From positions 1,408,203 through 1,472,202 of the forward strand of contig NW_019091372.1 in NCBI RefSeq assembly GCF_001949145.1: 64,000 nt of DNA. Reading direction: 5' to 3'. The position numbers were made by a program, and so were the translations under genes. Positions within the stretch are counted from its first letter, which is position 1; every line of letters starts with the position of its first letter. A model generated the notes under the pieces. It was given only the letters and a program-made list of their open reading frames with translations. It did no database searches and was not told where the DNA came from. Source of the stretch: Acanthaster planci (taxonomy: Eukaryota > Echinodermata > Asteroidea > Valvatida > Acanthasteridae). Positions 46,961 through 60,905 of this stretch are shown piece by piece.

Positions 46961-48373
46961 AAGAACACAGTTTCCCTCGTCGGAGGGATCGGACGCACTG
47001 TCCGCATGTGCGTGACATGGACACAAAAGTTGGAGTCGGAGGCTTTTTTTTTTTTTTTTTTTGCGCACGTCTGATGTGGTGCGGCCTCTGATGACTGCGA
47101 CTTGCGATTCAGCGCGCGTCACTTTCCAGTGGTGTAACGGCACAGGCGGGATTTTGTCCCAGACCCATTGACCGCGTTTTGCCAGCTTAACAGAGGAATC
47201 GCAGTTGCTCTCCAGATAAAAACCGTGACATGACGCACCCTGCTTTCTGCCTGCGGGTTCAAGGCCCGGGACTAGTAAACCTGCGCCGCACCCTTGTGAG
47301 CGTCGGCTCGCAGAGTGAGCCAAGAACAGTTCCCGACAGTACAGGAGAGCTGCTTTATATGCTGACAAGCCACAGACTGAAAAAGTTGCTGATCATCAGT
47401 CACGGAACCAGGCTAGAGTACACTGTACGATTTCACCACCGGTTACCTGTAGCCTCTTTTTATGCTGAGCAGTGGCGGTGACCAATAGGAAACTGTTTAA
47501 AGAAATACACGCGGAGGTTGTAGTCGCATCTGAATTTGCTGTCCAGAGTGAGGTCATTAAGGCCTTTGCTCCATCGGACAAACGCGGAGATGAACCGACA
47601 GTAGATGTAACCGTTGCTAGGGAAGCCCATTTTGGACACGGCCTTAAAGGAGACGCACCTTGGACTGCAGTTCTTTGAGTTTTTTGTGAGGACATCCTTC
47701 CTGATACGGATCTGATCAGGAGGCACCGATGAACAGTTCCACGCAAGGCGCACCTGCACTGCGTCATACCCTCCCTGTGAGCTCAGCGCCTGACATCAAA
47801 GCATCAACCTTCGGACGGAAATCCCTTCAGCCAAGGTGGACAAATGCCTTGCTGTTCTTCAAAAGATTGAGCTGCCGAGCTAGCCGATGAGTAGTGTTTA
47901 CCAGGAATTTTTTCAAACAGTACCATTTGTGACATTTCAATATGTATACATCTTTTTATACCAAATATTTCAAAGTAGTCTTTGGTGCTGGGAAAGTGTA
48001 ATTACCGTCGTAACAGTACCATGTTCATATCAAGTATTGTACACTTTTTTACCCAATATATCCAACTTGAAAATCTTTGATGCTGCAAAAAAGTGTTTGT
48101 TTTCTCCTTTGAATATTTGGGAAAATGTAAATCTCACCCTTACACTGTGCCTTGTGTGATATTTCAGTCGTCATACATTTTTATAGCATATATATATCTT
48201 TTCAAATTTCCAATCTTTGGTGGTGGGTAAATGTATGTCTCACACTTTGAATGTATGATAAATATTTTCAGTTCTACAAATTTGTAAATAATATTTTGCC
48301 CAAATTGCTGTATTTATATTGAAGTTTACAGGTCTAGTCATTTTTTCTTTGCACAAATTTCTTACATCAGCTC

Positions 48374-48749
48374 TTATCTTCAAGCAAACCTGAATTCTCA
48401 ATTCTGATTGGTCAATCCATGGCAACAGACAATGTGACATACGACTGCATTGCACAGTTCCTATCAAGCCCTGTGTAATACGCTATTCTTACTCAACATA
48501 TTGCGCTGTTTTTACTTTAAAAGTATAACGCACAGCTACAAAGTTTAATGTAAATTCAAAGGTGGTGCGTTTGTTGGGGTGTTTGTTTGTTGGGGTGTTT
48601 GTTTGTTTGTTTGTTTATTCTGCGTCACGTTTGCTTGAATATAAATTCAATATCACACAGAAAAATGTAGTGCATCTGTGTCTCATATACCACTCGGCCT
48701 TCAGCCTCGTGGTAACAGGGTATAGACATTATTCTGTGTACCACTCGCA
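48374..48749. repeat. Dispersed inverted-repeat element, copy 2
   Basis: TATCTTCAAGCAAACCTGAA, TTCTGATTGGTCAATCCATG and CAGCCTCGTGG match 19276-19686. A TTTG microsatellite (about 48588-48618) has expanded inside it. Confidence 0.7.
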
Positions 48750-49923
48750 CTCATGATTACTAATATTGATACATTTATTCTGATGAACCTGCGGTCTCTA
48801 AAATCAAAGTGGAAAATCTAGACTCCCTTTTTTTCCAGCATTTTCTCCACGGTGGCGACTTTTAATTCCTTGATTGTTTTAGATTTAGAGCCAGGTTTCT
48901 TCTCTGACAAAGTTCAGAGTCATCAAAAATGTGGGATTTGGGCTCAGTAATATTTTTGTAGTGCTAGGAAAATGTCTCCTGGAATTTCATTCAGGAAACT
49001 TTGTCAGTTTTTCGTAGATATTTCTCAAGACCGGGATGAAATGTATAAGGGCCACATTTCTGTGTCTCCATCCATTTTGAGTAATAGAGTTTAATTATTT
49101 TGTGGTATTTTTATATGAAAAGGATCTGTCGGTACCAGGGTATGTAATTTTTCGATGCAGTTTTTAAAGTGCTAATTTTTGGGTTGTCTTAATTTCCAAT
49201 GTACTTAAGAAATGTCTATTTTGTCAATTAATAGATATAAATTGAGCTTTTAGATGTATATTTTGGGCATATTTTAGACTGTGTACATGAAAACCTCAGC
49301 TGGTTAATATTCCTGGAATATTTTTTTATATCTTAGTATTACAGTTGTGGAGATACATACTTGGAAGTATTTTAGTGTTAAAGTAATCTTCAAGGGATCG
49401 TGAGGGTAGGTTGGTATTAATTGAAATATTGGCTGGGGAACACTAAACCTTGTTTGGAAAGCCCTCGTTTGGAATGATGGAGTTAGTGTGCAGAATCTTG
49501 GTTAGAATAACCGTTATTGTGAAGCTATTTGGCACAACCAGCTGGGACACTGCTTTTCTCTTTCACTGTGAGCGGTTTTCGGTGTACGTGAACTTGTGTC
49601 CAGATTTTTCTCTAGGCCTACACTGACCTGCAACGTCAGAAGTAACCATTTCTGTTGTGGCAGGCGTAAAACGCGCAACCGCTGCTCGCCGTGTCTTTGG
49701 TCTGTTACACTTATTTGAGAAATGCCAGCTTTCCGAGTGGAACTTTTTTATTGATTATTCTGTCTGTCATGCTGACTTGAGCAAACTTCTGTTCAAGTGC
49801 ACATCATTGTCGCATTGATCCTTGCTGCGGATTTTCCTACAGTTTGATCGTGCATGACTGAGTCATCTACTCAGGACTACAGCAATTTACAAATTTGTCA
49901 GGATTTACCATAAGCACATTATG

Positions 49924-49981
49924 TATTGTTCAGAGAGAGGCTGCACTGGCGTGTATTGTTCAGGGTGAGGCTGCACTGGCT
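49924..49981. repeat. Direct duplication of about 28 bp
   Basis: TATTGTTCAGAGAGAGGCTG + CACTGGC is followed at once by TATTGTTCAGGGTGAGGCTG + CACTGGC. Confidence 0.85.
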
Positions 49982-50049
49982 AATTTTTTTTGGCTGATTG
50001 AATGGTATCATAGGTTATAGATTAGTACTGGGACTAATGACATGAAAGT

Positions 50050-50055
50050 AATAAA
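50050..50055 (+). terminator. Candidate polyadenylation signal
   Basis: AATAAA about 3.1 kb past the tetraspanin stop. It would imply a long 3' UTR; unproven. Confidence 0.2.
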
Positions 50056-53000
50056 AATGTACATTACCTTTTAACTTTCACTTGAAGATTCTGGTTTGGG
50101 TCCATCAATGAGTTGAATCCCTACATCTAGAGAACATGTCTGGCCTGTAACTAGGTTTTTGTGGGGGGGAGTCCTCAAAGCGGACCAAGCATAGATCTTT
50201 TCCTTTTTTATTTTGAAAAACAGCAGGATTCATGGGCCTGCCAGTATTGTTCATTTTGGTGTTGGTTGATTAGTTTGGGGGGAGGCGTTGATGGCCTGTT
50301 GGGCCATAAATGCTTCCAGCTTCCGTCTCATTAGGAGGAGCATCATGCTTCATCTGAATTTCGGTCACTCCTTAGGTACCAGTTAAGGTTGACTTTGGAC
50401 TTCCTTGGAATACTGCCTCTGGTGGATGTGGGGGCAGGGTTTTAACCCCTACTTCGGGAGGCTGCCAGAAGATAAAAAGAGGCAATTACAACATAGTGCC
50501 CTTCTAACCACTTTGGGAGCCCCCCGCCCCCGGGCTAATCCTAGAGCCACTCCAAATAGGCACCCGTGCCTCAACAGCTAGGCACGCCTTCAGACGTAGA
50601 CACTGAGCCGGGGTGTCTTTAAACTGGGAAAACAGTTTAGCGCCCTCAATAATTTTTTTTTTTACTGTAACTGGACGCCCCTATGAGCGTAATAGTATCG
50701 CCCAATTAATTATTTTCATCTGCAGTGCAGCGGCATGAGAGAGCGCGTCTCGTCGATCGAGGCGATTGACAGCAATTCATCAAACCTGTCACAGGGATAA
50801 ATGTTCCTTTTTCATCTAGGACATACAATTCTGATGCGGTAAGTAACATATTAATTCTTAATTTCCTTTACTGAGAAAACAGATTTCCGTTTGTGCTTGA
50901 AATGAACGGTCTTCGGTTGGAATCACAGTCGTGCGCGGAGAAGAGCGAGCTTTTTTTTCGTGGCATGAGGTTCAGATGTTTGTTTTCTTCACCGAGGATG
51001 CGTACCGCGCTGTCTGCCAATTGACAGGGGACAAAAGCGAGTCTACTCTCGGTTGGCTTCTCAACCATTCCCGGTGCTGGAATCGTTTCAGGATTAAACA
51101 TCGCCTCCCGCTGCTTCCAACCGTCCTCACACGCCGTGACTAAAGAGGAAATTCTAATCATTTCTTTCTGTAGGGTACAATTTACATTCTACATGTACGA
51201 CCTACTTAAGAGTTATTGGTGTGTGGTAACGGTACTGTGCGCATGCCCTACGTGTATTTTCATTATGTTCATTCTTTGCTCTGTGATTTCATCATTGACA
51301 AGAACAAGGGGAAAAGTGAATTAGGTTTTCACTCCATTTGCTTCATTTCCTCCCACTCATGTTTCTTTCCCTTTTTTTCTCTTTTATAGTTTGCTTTCTT
51401 ATTTTTTGACATTTTTTGGACTTTTTTTCTGCAAATGTTTAGCATAAGCCCAAAAGGCATTCTTGGAAGGAAAAAGGAGCAAACATTGCCTCCTTTTCCT
51501 TCCCACAATGCCTTTTTACCATTGTGCAAAATCACCCATGCAGTATCAGCAATAAGGCTGATTTTGTAAAACCTGGAACTGGACGAGATACATTTTACGT
51601 TCAGTCAGCCCATTGAGAGAGCAAGAGTCAAGAAAATCTATCTGCCATTTTGGAAATCTGTTTGTTTTTTTTGTAAAAAAAAAAGGGTTTAAAGGGGGCC
51701 TTCTTACTCTCTTGAAAACCTTAAGCGATTTTCTTTTTCCTGGCCTAAATTTCAAAGTACCATACTGTGCATTATAGAGCCGTCGCGGTCTCCATGCTTA
51801 GTGCATTTTGTTTTGAGTAAACCTGCCCAGCTGCCCTGCCCTTTGTCCCTTTAAATTTCAGGAACTGAAATTGTAGCACTGTCTGGCCATTTCCAATTTT
51901 GAATTTGTTCATTTGTACCTTTTAACTGAAAATTTCTATTGGAAAGATGTTGAAGGCCAAGTACGTGTACTACAAAAGCTGTTGGCAAAGCAGTTGTAGT
52001 ACACAAAAACAGCAATGTTACAGAGAGAGGAATATTTTTACTGAAAGGTCTTTGAAATTTGATTTACTCTTGATCTTTTGACTTTACTTACATTTTGTGG
52101 TATAATTATGGGTGGGGGAGATATCGTTTCCCAGCATGACCTCCTGGTGTCCCTCCTGCCCCCTCCTCTGCCCCCCCCTCCCTGCCTGTCCCCGTCCCGT
52201 TGGAATTTCAAAATTTCAAAACAAGCCAAAACAGTGTTGCCACACAGTGTACATTTGCAACAGTTTATTTGGTTTAGAAAAAAGGATTTCACCCCAGTAA
52301 TGCTTCAACTGGAAAGGTTTGGGAACCCCAGCTCTAGTGGTGGGAAAGTTTGCCAAACTAGAAGTTCATTTGAGCAGCGAAGTCTGGGATGGGATGTTTG
52401 ATTTATAAAAATGAACCCATGCATGGGAGATAATGGAACTGCAAGGTTGGTGTTTGATGGACTGGGATCATGTGATGTACATGTAATGTGCATTGTTCAT
52501 CAGACAGAAACAGAGTGCTGGCTGAGTTGTAAAGGCTGAGTTGGCACGCTCACTGGGGAAACATCAATTCATTTTTCATCAAAGATGTGTAATGTAGCTG
52601 AAAATGCTTGCTTTATCAGAACACTATAACCAGTAAACCACAAAAGAAGTATCCAACAACAGATTCAAATTTTAGATCGAAAATATGTTTTAAGATATGA
52701 TTGCTGAGTTTTGCTGAGTGGGTTGATATGCTGAGCTGTAATTTCTTGGCTGAAATGAGTCGTGGGTGTGTGACAGGCTTAGTTTTATAAAATAAGCCAG
52801 CTGTGTCAAGGTGGCACCGGGCTTTCGTTTGCACATGTTCACTCATCCTATGTTTAGCAATGGATTTTTTTACCACTGAAAAAAGGGGTGCGTGCACCTG
52901 CTCTGAATGAGACTGCATGCAAGTTCGGACCTGTGCATGAGCAGTGTTGCTGCCGCAGAAATGGCCTGTTTTGTTGTCATTATGGCCAAAGGATACTCGG

Positions 53001-54985
53001 ACAGTGCAGCGGAACTTGCGTAGAAAAGGACTAGGATGAAGTCTATGGACAGCATCATCCTTGCTCATGCTTGGTGTGCATGGTTCTGTGCTCAGACACA
53101 CCAAATGGCCCCGAGCCATGGCAGTCTCATGATGCAAACCCCATCTGGTTAAGTGATCACACCACACCATTACCATTGGGGCTGGTTGTCACTGTAATTC
53201 TTGGCACTAGAGGCTACCCACAGGGACCCCCTGCCAAGTTTTAATAAACATTTAGGGATGCCCTCAGAAAGAGCCTACATGGAGGTCAGTTCTGGAAGAT
53301 CTGCTGCTTGCTCTATGGGAAGATCAAGTTTTGAAGGGTATGATTTTCTTCATTTCCTGGAAGAAAAGATGTTAGTGGCCTTGGCTTGTTTCCAAGATGT
53401 AGAAAAAAAGTTGACTTTGTTGAATCAGTTAATCTGAAAATCAATTCCCCTGAAACTTACATTGTAGTACAAGTAGTCGGTGACCTCGGTTATACTAAAA
53501 GAAAAGGAAAAAGTGAGGTTTGCTTGCAGGAAGTATTTCCATCTTGAAGTGACACCCCTTTCCTTGAAACTGTGAAACTTTTTTCAAGTTGAGAGATTCC
53601 CCCCCCATCAAACTGACCTTCAGATAGTTTCCCAGAACAGCTCCCCTGGGTGTATACATGTACTGTAACCAACCAATAATGCAAACAAACCCAGAGACAC
53701 TTGGCATTGCCTGCGGCAAGAACAGAGAATAAGATTAAGAACACCACCTGGTTGGGAAAACCATACAGCGACAAACCCTACCCCCACTGTTTTCTTGCAA
53801 GACCTTATTTTCTGCCTCTCCTTTCTCTTGGGTGTCAAGAGTGAATTTCATCCCTTTGGTAAAGAAACCGGCACTCACTCAACACTGGTTTCTTTACATT
53901 TGGATCAATTTGTCACCTGGTGCACTTCCAGGTGTATAAATTCGCCTCTAATTGCAGTGACCTTTGACACAAATGTTGACAGAAAAGATAAACAAAATCA
54001 AGAGCCTTCATCCATACACCTTGTCATGACCAGGGTCCCGGGATTCAAATTTCAAAGCGGCCAGCTCTCATTCTCAACCAATAAAAACTTACCAGGAAAA
54101 AGTTAAAAGCTCTAGTTCTTCCAGGAAAGTTCAACGAAGCCTGGTGGTAAGTTGATTTATAAGATCCAACATGAAGGTCGGGAACTTCCAGTAGGGTAAG
54201 GTTTGACCACAAATGTTTCAACAAAATGGTGTGGTACTTTGATTGATTGGGTTCCTCCTTGGAGGTGCCAGAGCTTGAGTTGTGGAATTTTGTTGGGGAT
54301 CAGAGAGTAAGCCACACTTCTTCCCTTCCAAACAAGAAACTTTGGCTGAGCTGTTCAGGAACCCAGCTGTTAGTCGCCGCTGTCACCAAATGGCCAAATA
54401 TTTACAAGCTTTTGCTGTATCATCCCTGGCAAGTGGCGAGATATAAAAATTGTATTTAGTGTTGCTGTTAGTGTTTAAAAAAAAATGATGAAGTCTAGAT
54501 TCTTTAATAGCTAATAACACTTCGGCAGTCGTTCATAGTTTGCCACCTTGAACCCACATGTAGCAGTTATGTTTTTTGCAAGCATACAGTGTAGGAAAAT
54601 ACCGTATGCATTTTGATGTGCATAAGTTTGCTGGATCAATTTGAAAACCATATGCTGAATTGTACAGCTCACTATTAGGCATGTAGCATTAAGACCAGTA
54701 GAAGATTTACATGTAAGTTCAATCTGGATACTTTTCAATGCGGTGTGAGACAGTCTGCCCCAAATTTTCACTCACGCTGGGTGGTTGTCAAATACCCGTA
54801 ACTTGGTAGACGTTTGCCTCTCTTATGTGTGGGATCTTCAGTTCTGTCTCACATGGGAATCTGGAGCAATACTTCCATGAGGCAGGTTCACAAGGAGTGG
54901 AACTGTAGAGGTTGAAAAATCGCACTACCAGGCTGACTTGAGAAAGAAGGACCCAGTCTGAATAAGCCTTTTGCCAGCATATGCA

Positions 54986-55063
54986 NNNNNNNNNNNNNNN
55001 NNNNNNNNNNNNNNNNNNNNNNNNNNNNNNNNNNNNNNNNNNNNNNNNNNNNNNNNNNNNNNN
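54986..55063. other. Assembly gap (78 N)
   Basis: A run of N about 40 bases before a long foldback element. Confidence 0.99.
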
Positions 55064-55104
55064 GGGATTGGACATGTTGGGGGGGTACCCCTCAGTCTCA
55101 TTTC

Positions 55105-55472
55105 TTGCTGGGTATATTTGCGTGTGACCTTTGAATAAAATCTGGTACACTGAGTTCTTTAAATTCACGGGAACATAATAATTTGAATTCTCCATACTAA
55201 AAACATTGTTGCTGTACCTCGTGATTTAGGGTAAGCTTTTGCTTAGTTACATTAGAGACGCCTTGTAACAATACACTATTGCCAAAGGATGAGAAGGGCA
55301 CAAAGGAACCAGTCCATTCCAGAGATGATGTTCGCTGTGCAAAAGCTTGCCCCGAATCACGAGGTATAGCAACAGCATCTTTAGTCTGGGGAATTAAAAT
55401 TGTTGCATTTGTGCGCAGTCAAATAAATCTGTGTACCAGATTTTATTCAAATTTATTTATGGCTTATTTGGG
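55105..55472. mobile_element. Foldback element with long terminal inverted repeats, copy 2 (reverse orientation)
   Basis: Left: AATAAAATCTGGTACACTGA; right: ACCAGATTTTATTCAAATTT. The interior (GAGACGCCTTGTAACAATAC, AAGGAACCAGTCCATTCC) is the reverse complement of the interior of 2998-3363. Confidence 0.8.
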
Positions 55473-58301
55473 ACACTAAAGTGTTTGTTTTCAGTGGCAG
55501 GAGGTATCTTCCCATGGTTTACCCAGTGTCTCTCACAACCAGATCAGCCTGATAAGACAGTGTGAACAGTGGTCTGAAATGCAAACAAATCTTTCCAGTG
55601 AATAAACATGTTGTGTACAGGTGACAAGATATGCCAACACATACATGGCCTAGTTGGATAAGAGTTTTCTGCATGAAAGAGAAAGGATAGACTCTACTCA
55701 AATACCTGTATCTTAGAACAAGAACAGTTTCACCAACAGAGTAAGTTGTCTACACAGTTTGTGTCAAACTCGACAAAAAAGCTGGCTGTGTTTATTTGTG
55801 GGGGAGGCATTATTATTCTTGATAAAAAGAAAACTGGCCTGGAGCACATAAATCGGCGACCGCATTGTAAGTGGGTGGGTCCTTGCTCTGTGGTGGGTTT
55901 GAAAAGAAAGGGCCTGAAGATATTGTCTAACAAAAGTAGGGCTTAAAACGATCTCACTTGGTTCAGATTACTTTGCAAAAGCCAAAATACTAACACAACT
56001 ACGTTTCCAGTGAAACTTTCAAGTCCTGCACCAGTACCCGAACCTCTTTCGAACGAGAAAGTTTGGTGGGAAAGTCTTCATCATGCCCAGTGGGTGTGTA
56101 ACTCCACACTGCCCACTTGTTTGGTTGAAATCCTGGCGCTGAAAGTCTTGCTCCCACAAAAAAAGAAAAAGAGCACAACCTACAAACTTCTGGGATCTCA
56201 ATTGAATTTTTGACCCTGCAGGGCCCCCCCCGCAGGATTTTTCTTCCTTGTGGCAATTAAACCTCTTGAAATGTTGAACCTGGGAAGGAGTACCAGCACT
56301 TGACATCCCTGAATTTAATGGAGCCAGGGTACCGATGACAACATTTTCCTGAACAGGACTCGTCACACCCCCCCCCCAGGTTTTAGGGAGAATTGTGCAG
56401 TGTGTTGGCATGTGTGTGCGGTATGTTGTTGATACTGCCGATTTTGCCGACGACCAACACAAACGCTGTCGGCCTTGGGTATAACGTTGCATAATTCATG
56501 GACATGCATGTAATGTGCACTGAACATGGCCAAGTGCCATCAAGGACCACTAGTTAACTCGTAGTTGGTTTGTGACGTACCTATGGTAGCATATGTGCAG
56601 TGAAGTTGCAGTGCGAACGACCCTAGTCAACCGTTGTCGGGTCATTAGGCCAAAGGGGAGAAAAGTTGGTCGCAGGAAGGGTAAAATGGCCAAAATAAAA
56701 GTGAAAAGGGTCATTTACTAGTTCCAGACTGGTCCTCTTTGCTCTGTGTGATTAGAAACGGTTTACGGCAATCAACGATGCAGCCAACTTATTTGTTAAG
56801 AAGGGAAAGCAATTGGTGCAAAGTGGTCATAATCTACCAACTCTAGCCCCACAGGTACTTACAAAGTCATTGTAGAATTTTTGGGGCAGACACCTTGTCT
56901 GTGTTAATTTAGCACTCCTTCTTTAAGCAGTTCAGTCGGTGCAAGCCAGCAAACACGCTCGTCAATTTTTTTTGTTTCTTGAGTCAAGGTTCCCACTGTG
57001 TAACACGTGGGTGTGAACCACAATGGGTTGGGATTTCTGCAGGTAGTATTCAGCTGTGGAAAGACCCTCTTCCAAAACCTAGATGTATCATGACTGATGT
57101 TTGGATTCATCTCCCCCTCTCCCATCTTCTCCCCTCCCCCCCCAACCCATTGTCTGATTGACGAGTGCCCACCCAACTCCCACTCAGCACCCCAGGGAAT
57201 TCATCAGGCTAGGGGCTTTGCTTATAAAACATCAGCCCAACAAACACTCTAGACTGCCCAAGCTGAATAAACAGGCTTGCGATGTGGAAAGTGTCTTCAC
57301 CCTACATCCAACATCAATTGGAGGATCTTCCAGCATTTTGCCATCCACTAGTTGGAGTATGTTAAGAGCGCTTTCATTTTCATCTCTCAATCTACCAGTC
57401 CCTGAGGCAAATCAGAGCAGACGCCTTTATACTTGGAGTGCTACAGCACTCCTCTACACCAGGCATGCTTTCTTTAGTTTACCTTATGTGCCCATCTGTA
57501 CCGGCGCACGTGCAATGCAGCATATACACGCATCTTGACAGAACCGTATTGGACTAGATGTAGTTGAAGAGACAGTTTCAAGCGGTCAGTGTCAGTGGTC
57601 ATGTGCTGTGTGAAAGTTTCACCTACATACATGTTTAGGCTAAGCTTTGGCACTGATTTTGATGTTGACAAAGAAAGATTCCGCCAAAGATGCTTTTGGG
57701 TTTTGTGCACATTCAGACGAAATTCGATTGTGCCACAGGCTCATGATTGTGCATGATACACTAATCTACATGTACATCTACATGTACATGTATACATCTA
57801 CTGTACATGTGCAGAGTACATACAAGTACCGGTACATGTACCGCCACATTTTGTAAATATACTTACACATGGCGTGTCCTACACACTTACGGTAAGCTCT
57901 TGGGAGGGTCAAACAACTTCTGTTGTTGATGGATGATCCATAATGCATGTTTTAATCTGGTCAGGAATTATGCATGTACATTTACCGGTAGCAGTTTGTG
58001 TGATCAGCCATCTGGTTTTTTCATGTATTAGTTAAATCAGTTACCTATGCATGAGCATTTTTTTTTGCTCAAAAGATGCAGGCAGGTTTAGCTACATGTA
58101 ATTGCCCGTACATATTTACACAAGGCGCTTTTATGAATTCAGTCACAAATGTGTTCCTACATGTGCCGGTAGCCCTGTGAAATTTCTAATGGCAAAGTTC
58201 CCAAGAGTCTAATTTCAAACAAATAAGTGGTGTGTATGCTGTGCCGTAAACATATCAACCCCCCCCCAAAAGGCATTCATGCACTTGATGACATCATTGG
58301 C

Positions 58302-58316
58302 GGTTGCTAGGCAACC
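58302..58316. promoter_or_regulatory. RFX X-box-like site next to CCAAT and CRE-like words
   Basis: GGTTGCTAGGCAACC contains GTTGC-TA-GGCAAC, a strong match to the RFX binding palindrome. Just upstream, TGACATCA (CRE-like) and ATTGG (inverted CCAAT) occur, giving the word set found in X/X2/Y-type promoters. No gene start is recognised beside it. Confidence 0.5.
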
Positions 58317-60417
58317 AGTCTTGCGGAGGAGAATGGCCTCTCCCCCTTTCCCAAAGAAATACCTTGGCTACTGTACCGGAATGCATGGAGAGAGAGACTT
58401 AGCCTTTTGGGTTAATTCTATTTTGCCTGGGATCTGAAATGTCATGCTGCAAATGTAGGTCTCTGTCCAAAGTGTACGGCGTACATGTACACTGTACAGT
58501 GGGTACACGCATTCACCGCGTTCAGGGGACAATTTCTTTTGTTTAAGGGAAATTTGAACCGAGTTGTGGGGACATAAATTGAGTCCCCACAACGTTTTTC
58601 GGTTCCCACAAAATAGGTGAAATGTCAAGTGTATGTCCCCACTACTGTGGTGCGGGAGCTGTTGTACGTGTACGTGATTCACATGCAAATGAGTTGTTCT
58701 ACCCAATAGAGGGATGCTGCGAGTTTCGAAAATACTTTATGGAGAAGAATGTTCACTGACCTTTCTGGTCGACATTTTTACGTGTGGCTGTCCATGGTAC
58801 CGTACATGTACCTGTACGATGTACAGCAGGGGCTGTGCTATGTTGGTACTGTAGCATTGTTGCGTTATGGAGTTTTGTAAAATATTACTTTTTGAAATAA
58901 ATTTCAGTGCACCAGAGACACTGCACAAGTTGTACACACCACAGAAATTAGGAAATCTGTGCCCGTTTTACAATTTTGCTCTGTTAGATTTTGCTTTTGA
59001 AAAAAAAGAGATTCCTAAATTAATTGTTAGAAAATTCAGGTTTCCCATGTACATGTATGTTCAGGGACGTCAAATGTACATGTACATTTAATCTCTGTTT
59101 TGCTTTTTCACAGGTATATAAAAGTCCTTAAAATTTTTGTGAAGTATGGACACCAGTTTGTTCGTCCGTCCGTAATTGTTTTGATTTGTGTTCTTAACCA
59201 TACTCAGTCTTCATGGTAGTGAATATTGTCTGAGTTTAATCCTGCTGTGTAAAAAATACTTGGAAACCCATGATGAGATCCAATGGTAAGTGTAAGTAAT
59301 CCAATTTTAAAGGAGTTCCCAGCAAAACGATTTCATACGGTAACCCCGCCTGAAAGATAATCCCTGAAAATGTATGCAATCATGACAGATGCTTCCGTTA
59401 CTGATGCCCTTTACTCTCTGAAGTAACTGCAGTGTGTGCACAAATCTTGAAGGAAAAAAAAATTTCAAAAAATCTTCATTACATTTCTAGAGTCCTCGCT
59501 TCCCTCGTCCCCCCCCAAAAAAGCCAAGATGAGAAATTTGCTCGGGAACATCTGCATGCTATAAATAGCCGTCGCGTTATTTCCAGCCAGGTGTGTATGC
59601 ACGTAGGATCTTCCGCCTCGCAGGTCCCCACACTCTATGCCGAAGAAAGGTCGAAGATACGGTAAAAAAAAAAAAAAATGAGAGGGGAAAAAAAGTCTGC
59701 CTTGGATGACAGACACCAAATAATCCCCCATAGAGTATCACCTGGAAGGATCCATTTGCTGTAGAGGTGATAATTTAATTAAGGTGGGGTGGGGGCGGGA
59801 TGGGGGAAGCCCGCACGGTCTGGAGGGGTCTGGTGTTTTTGTGCCGAGAATTGTGCAAACCGAGGAGGTTGGAAACGAAATATGTATCCAGTAAGCCGGC
59901 CAATTGTGAAAGAAACGAAACCTTGAAATAAAAAAGTGAGAGGGAAAGGGGTGAGGAATGCAACATATATGCCGAGCTTGGGTCGAGTGCATTTGTTGAC
60001 TGAGTGCATTATTTCTGTGGACGCAATAGGGGCATTTGACGGCACACAGACATGGTAAACATATTCTCAAATTGTAGCGGGAGGTTAGCGCTTGGCTGGT
60101 GCAAGCCGTCTACCCGCTGTCATTATTTGCTCTCTCGTGGGATTTGCCAATTTGTTTGGTGTGTTTGTTGAGGGGTTTCAGTTTTGAAGGAGGGCGTCAG
60201 ACATTGTGTATGGGTACATGTGCAATGGAAGATTGATTGGGGGTGACATTTTTTACATCAGTGGTCAGTAGTGTTAGTTTGGCCCTAACAACTGTCTGAG
60301 TCAAAGTCTGTCAGATTGAAATGTTGTAGACCAAAAATGGTTAGCAGTTTGATGTACATGTAGGCCCTGTTAAGCTTAGCAACACCTCACTAATCCTGCT
60401 ACAATGTATATGCAACC

Positions 60418-60905
60418 TGACCAATCTTGCCTAGCCCAACTTGACCTGACCCAACCCCTCCCGACCTGGCCTACCCTGACCCAACCCCATCTAACCCTAC
60501 CCAACTCTGTCCAAGGCAACGGTTAAACCCAACCCAACCCAACAGTTGAACCTAACCCAACAACCCCAACCTAACCAAACCCAACCCAACGCAACATCCC
60601 CAACCTACATGTAACCCAACCTAACCCAACAGTTGAACCCAACAGTTGAACCCAACAGTTGAACCCAACCCAAGCTGTCAACCCAACCCAATAACCCAAC
60701 CTAACCCAACCCTACCTAATCCAACCCAACAGTTAAACCCAACAACCCCAACCTACAATGTAAACCAACCCAACGGTTGAACCCAACCCAGCCCAATGGT
60801 TGAACCCAACCCAAGCTGTCAACCCAACCCAATAACCCAACCCAACCAACCCAACCCAATAACCCAACCCACTCACCCAACCCAAACCACCCTATCCCAC
60901 CTCAC
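60418..60905. repeat. AACCC-type pentamer array with AGTTGAACCC units
   Basis: Nearly 490 bases of CCAAC/AACCC pentamers, mixed with CCTAAC variants and longer phrases such as CAACAGTTGAACC and CCAAGCTGTCAACCC, the latter repeated twice. The minus strand is a G-triplet run (GGGTT). It differs from the TTAGGG telomere repeat. Confidence 0.9.

Noticed and set aside
46874-47368. 164-codon frame on minus behind the tetraspanin stop
   Set aside because: Overlaps the last tetraspanin exon antisense and then a probable 3' UTR; no family features.
51136-51324. 62-residue hydrophobic frame
   Set aside because: Looks like a membrane segment, but it lies in T-rich DNA, where hydrophobic translations are common; no support beyond that.
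52616-53176. 186-codon open frame on minus
   Set aside because: No recognisable domain, no splice or codon signals. A frame of this length is expected about once by chance in 64 kb.
60418-60905. True telomere
   Set aside because: Units are AACCC/CCAAC pentamers rather than TTAGGG, degenerate, and followed by ordinary sequence on both sides.
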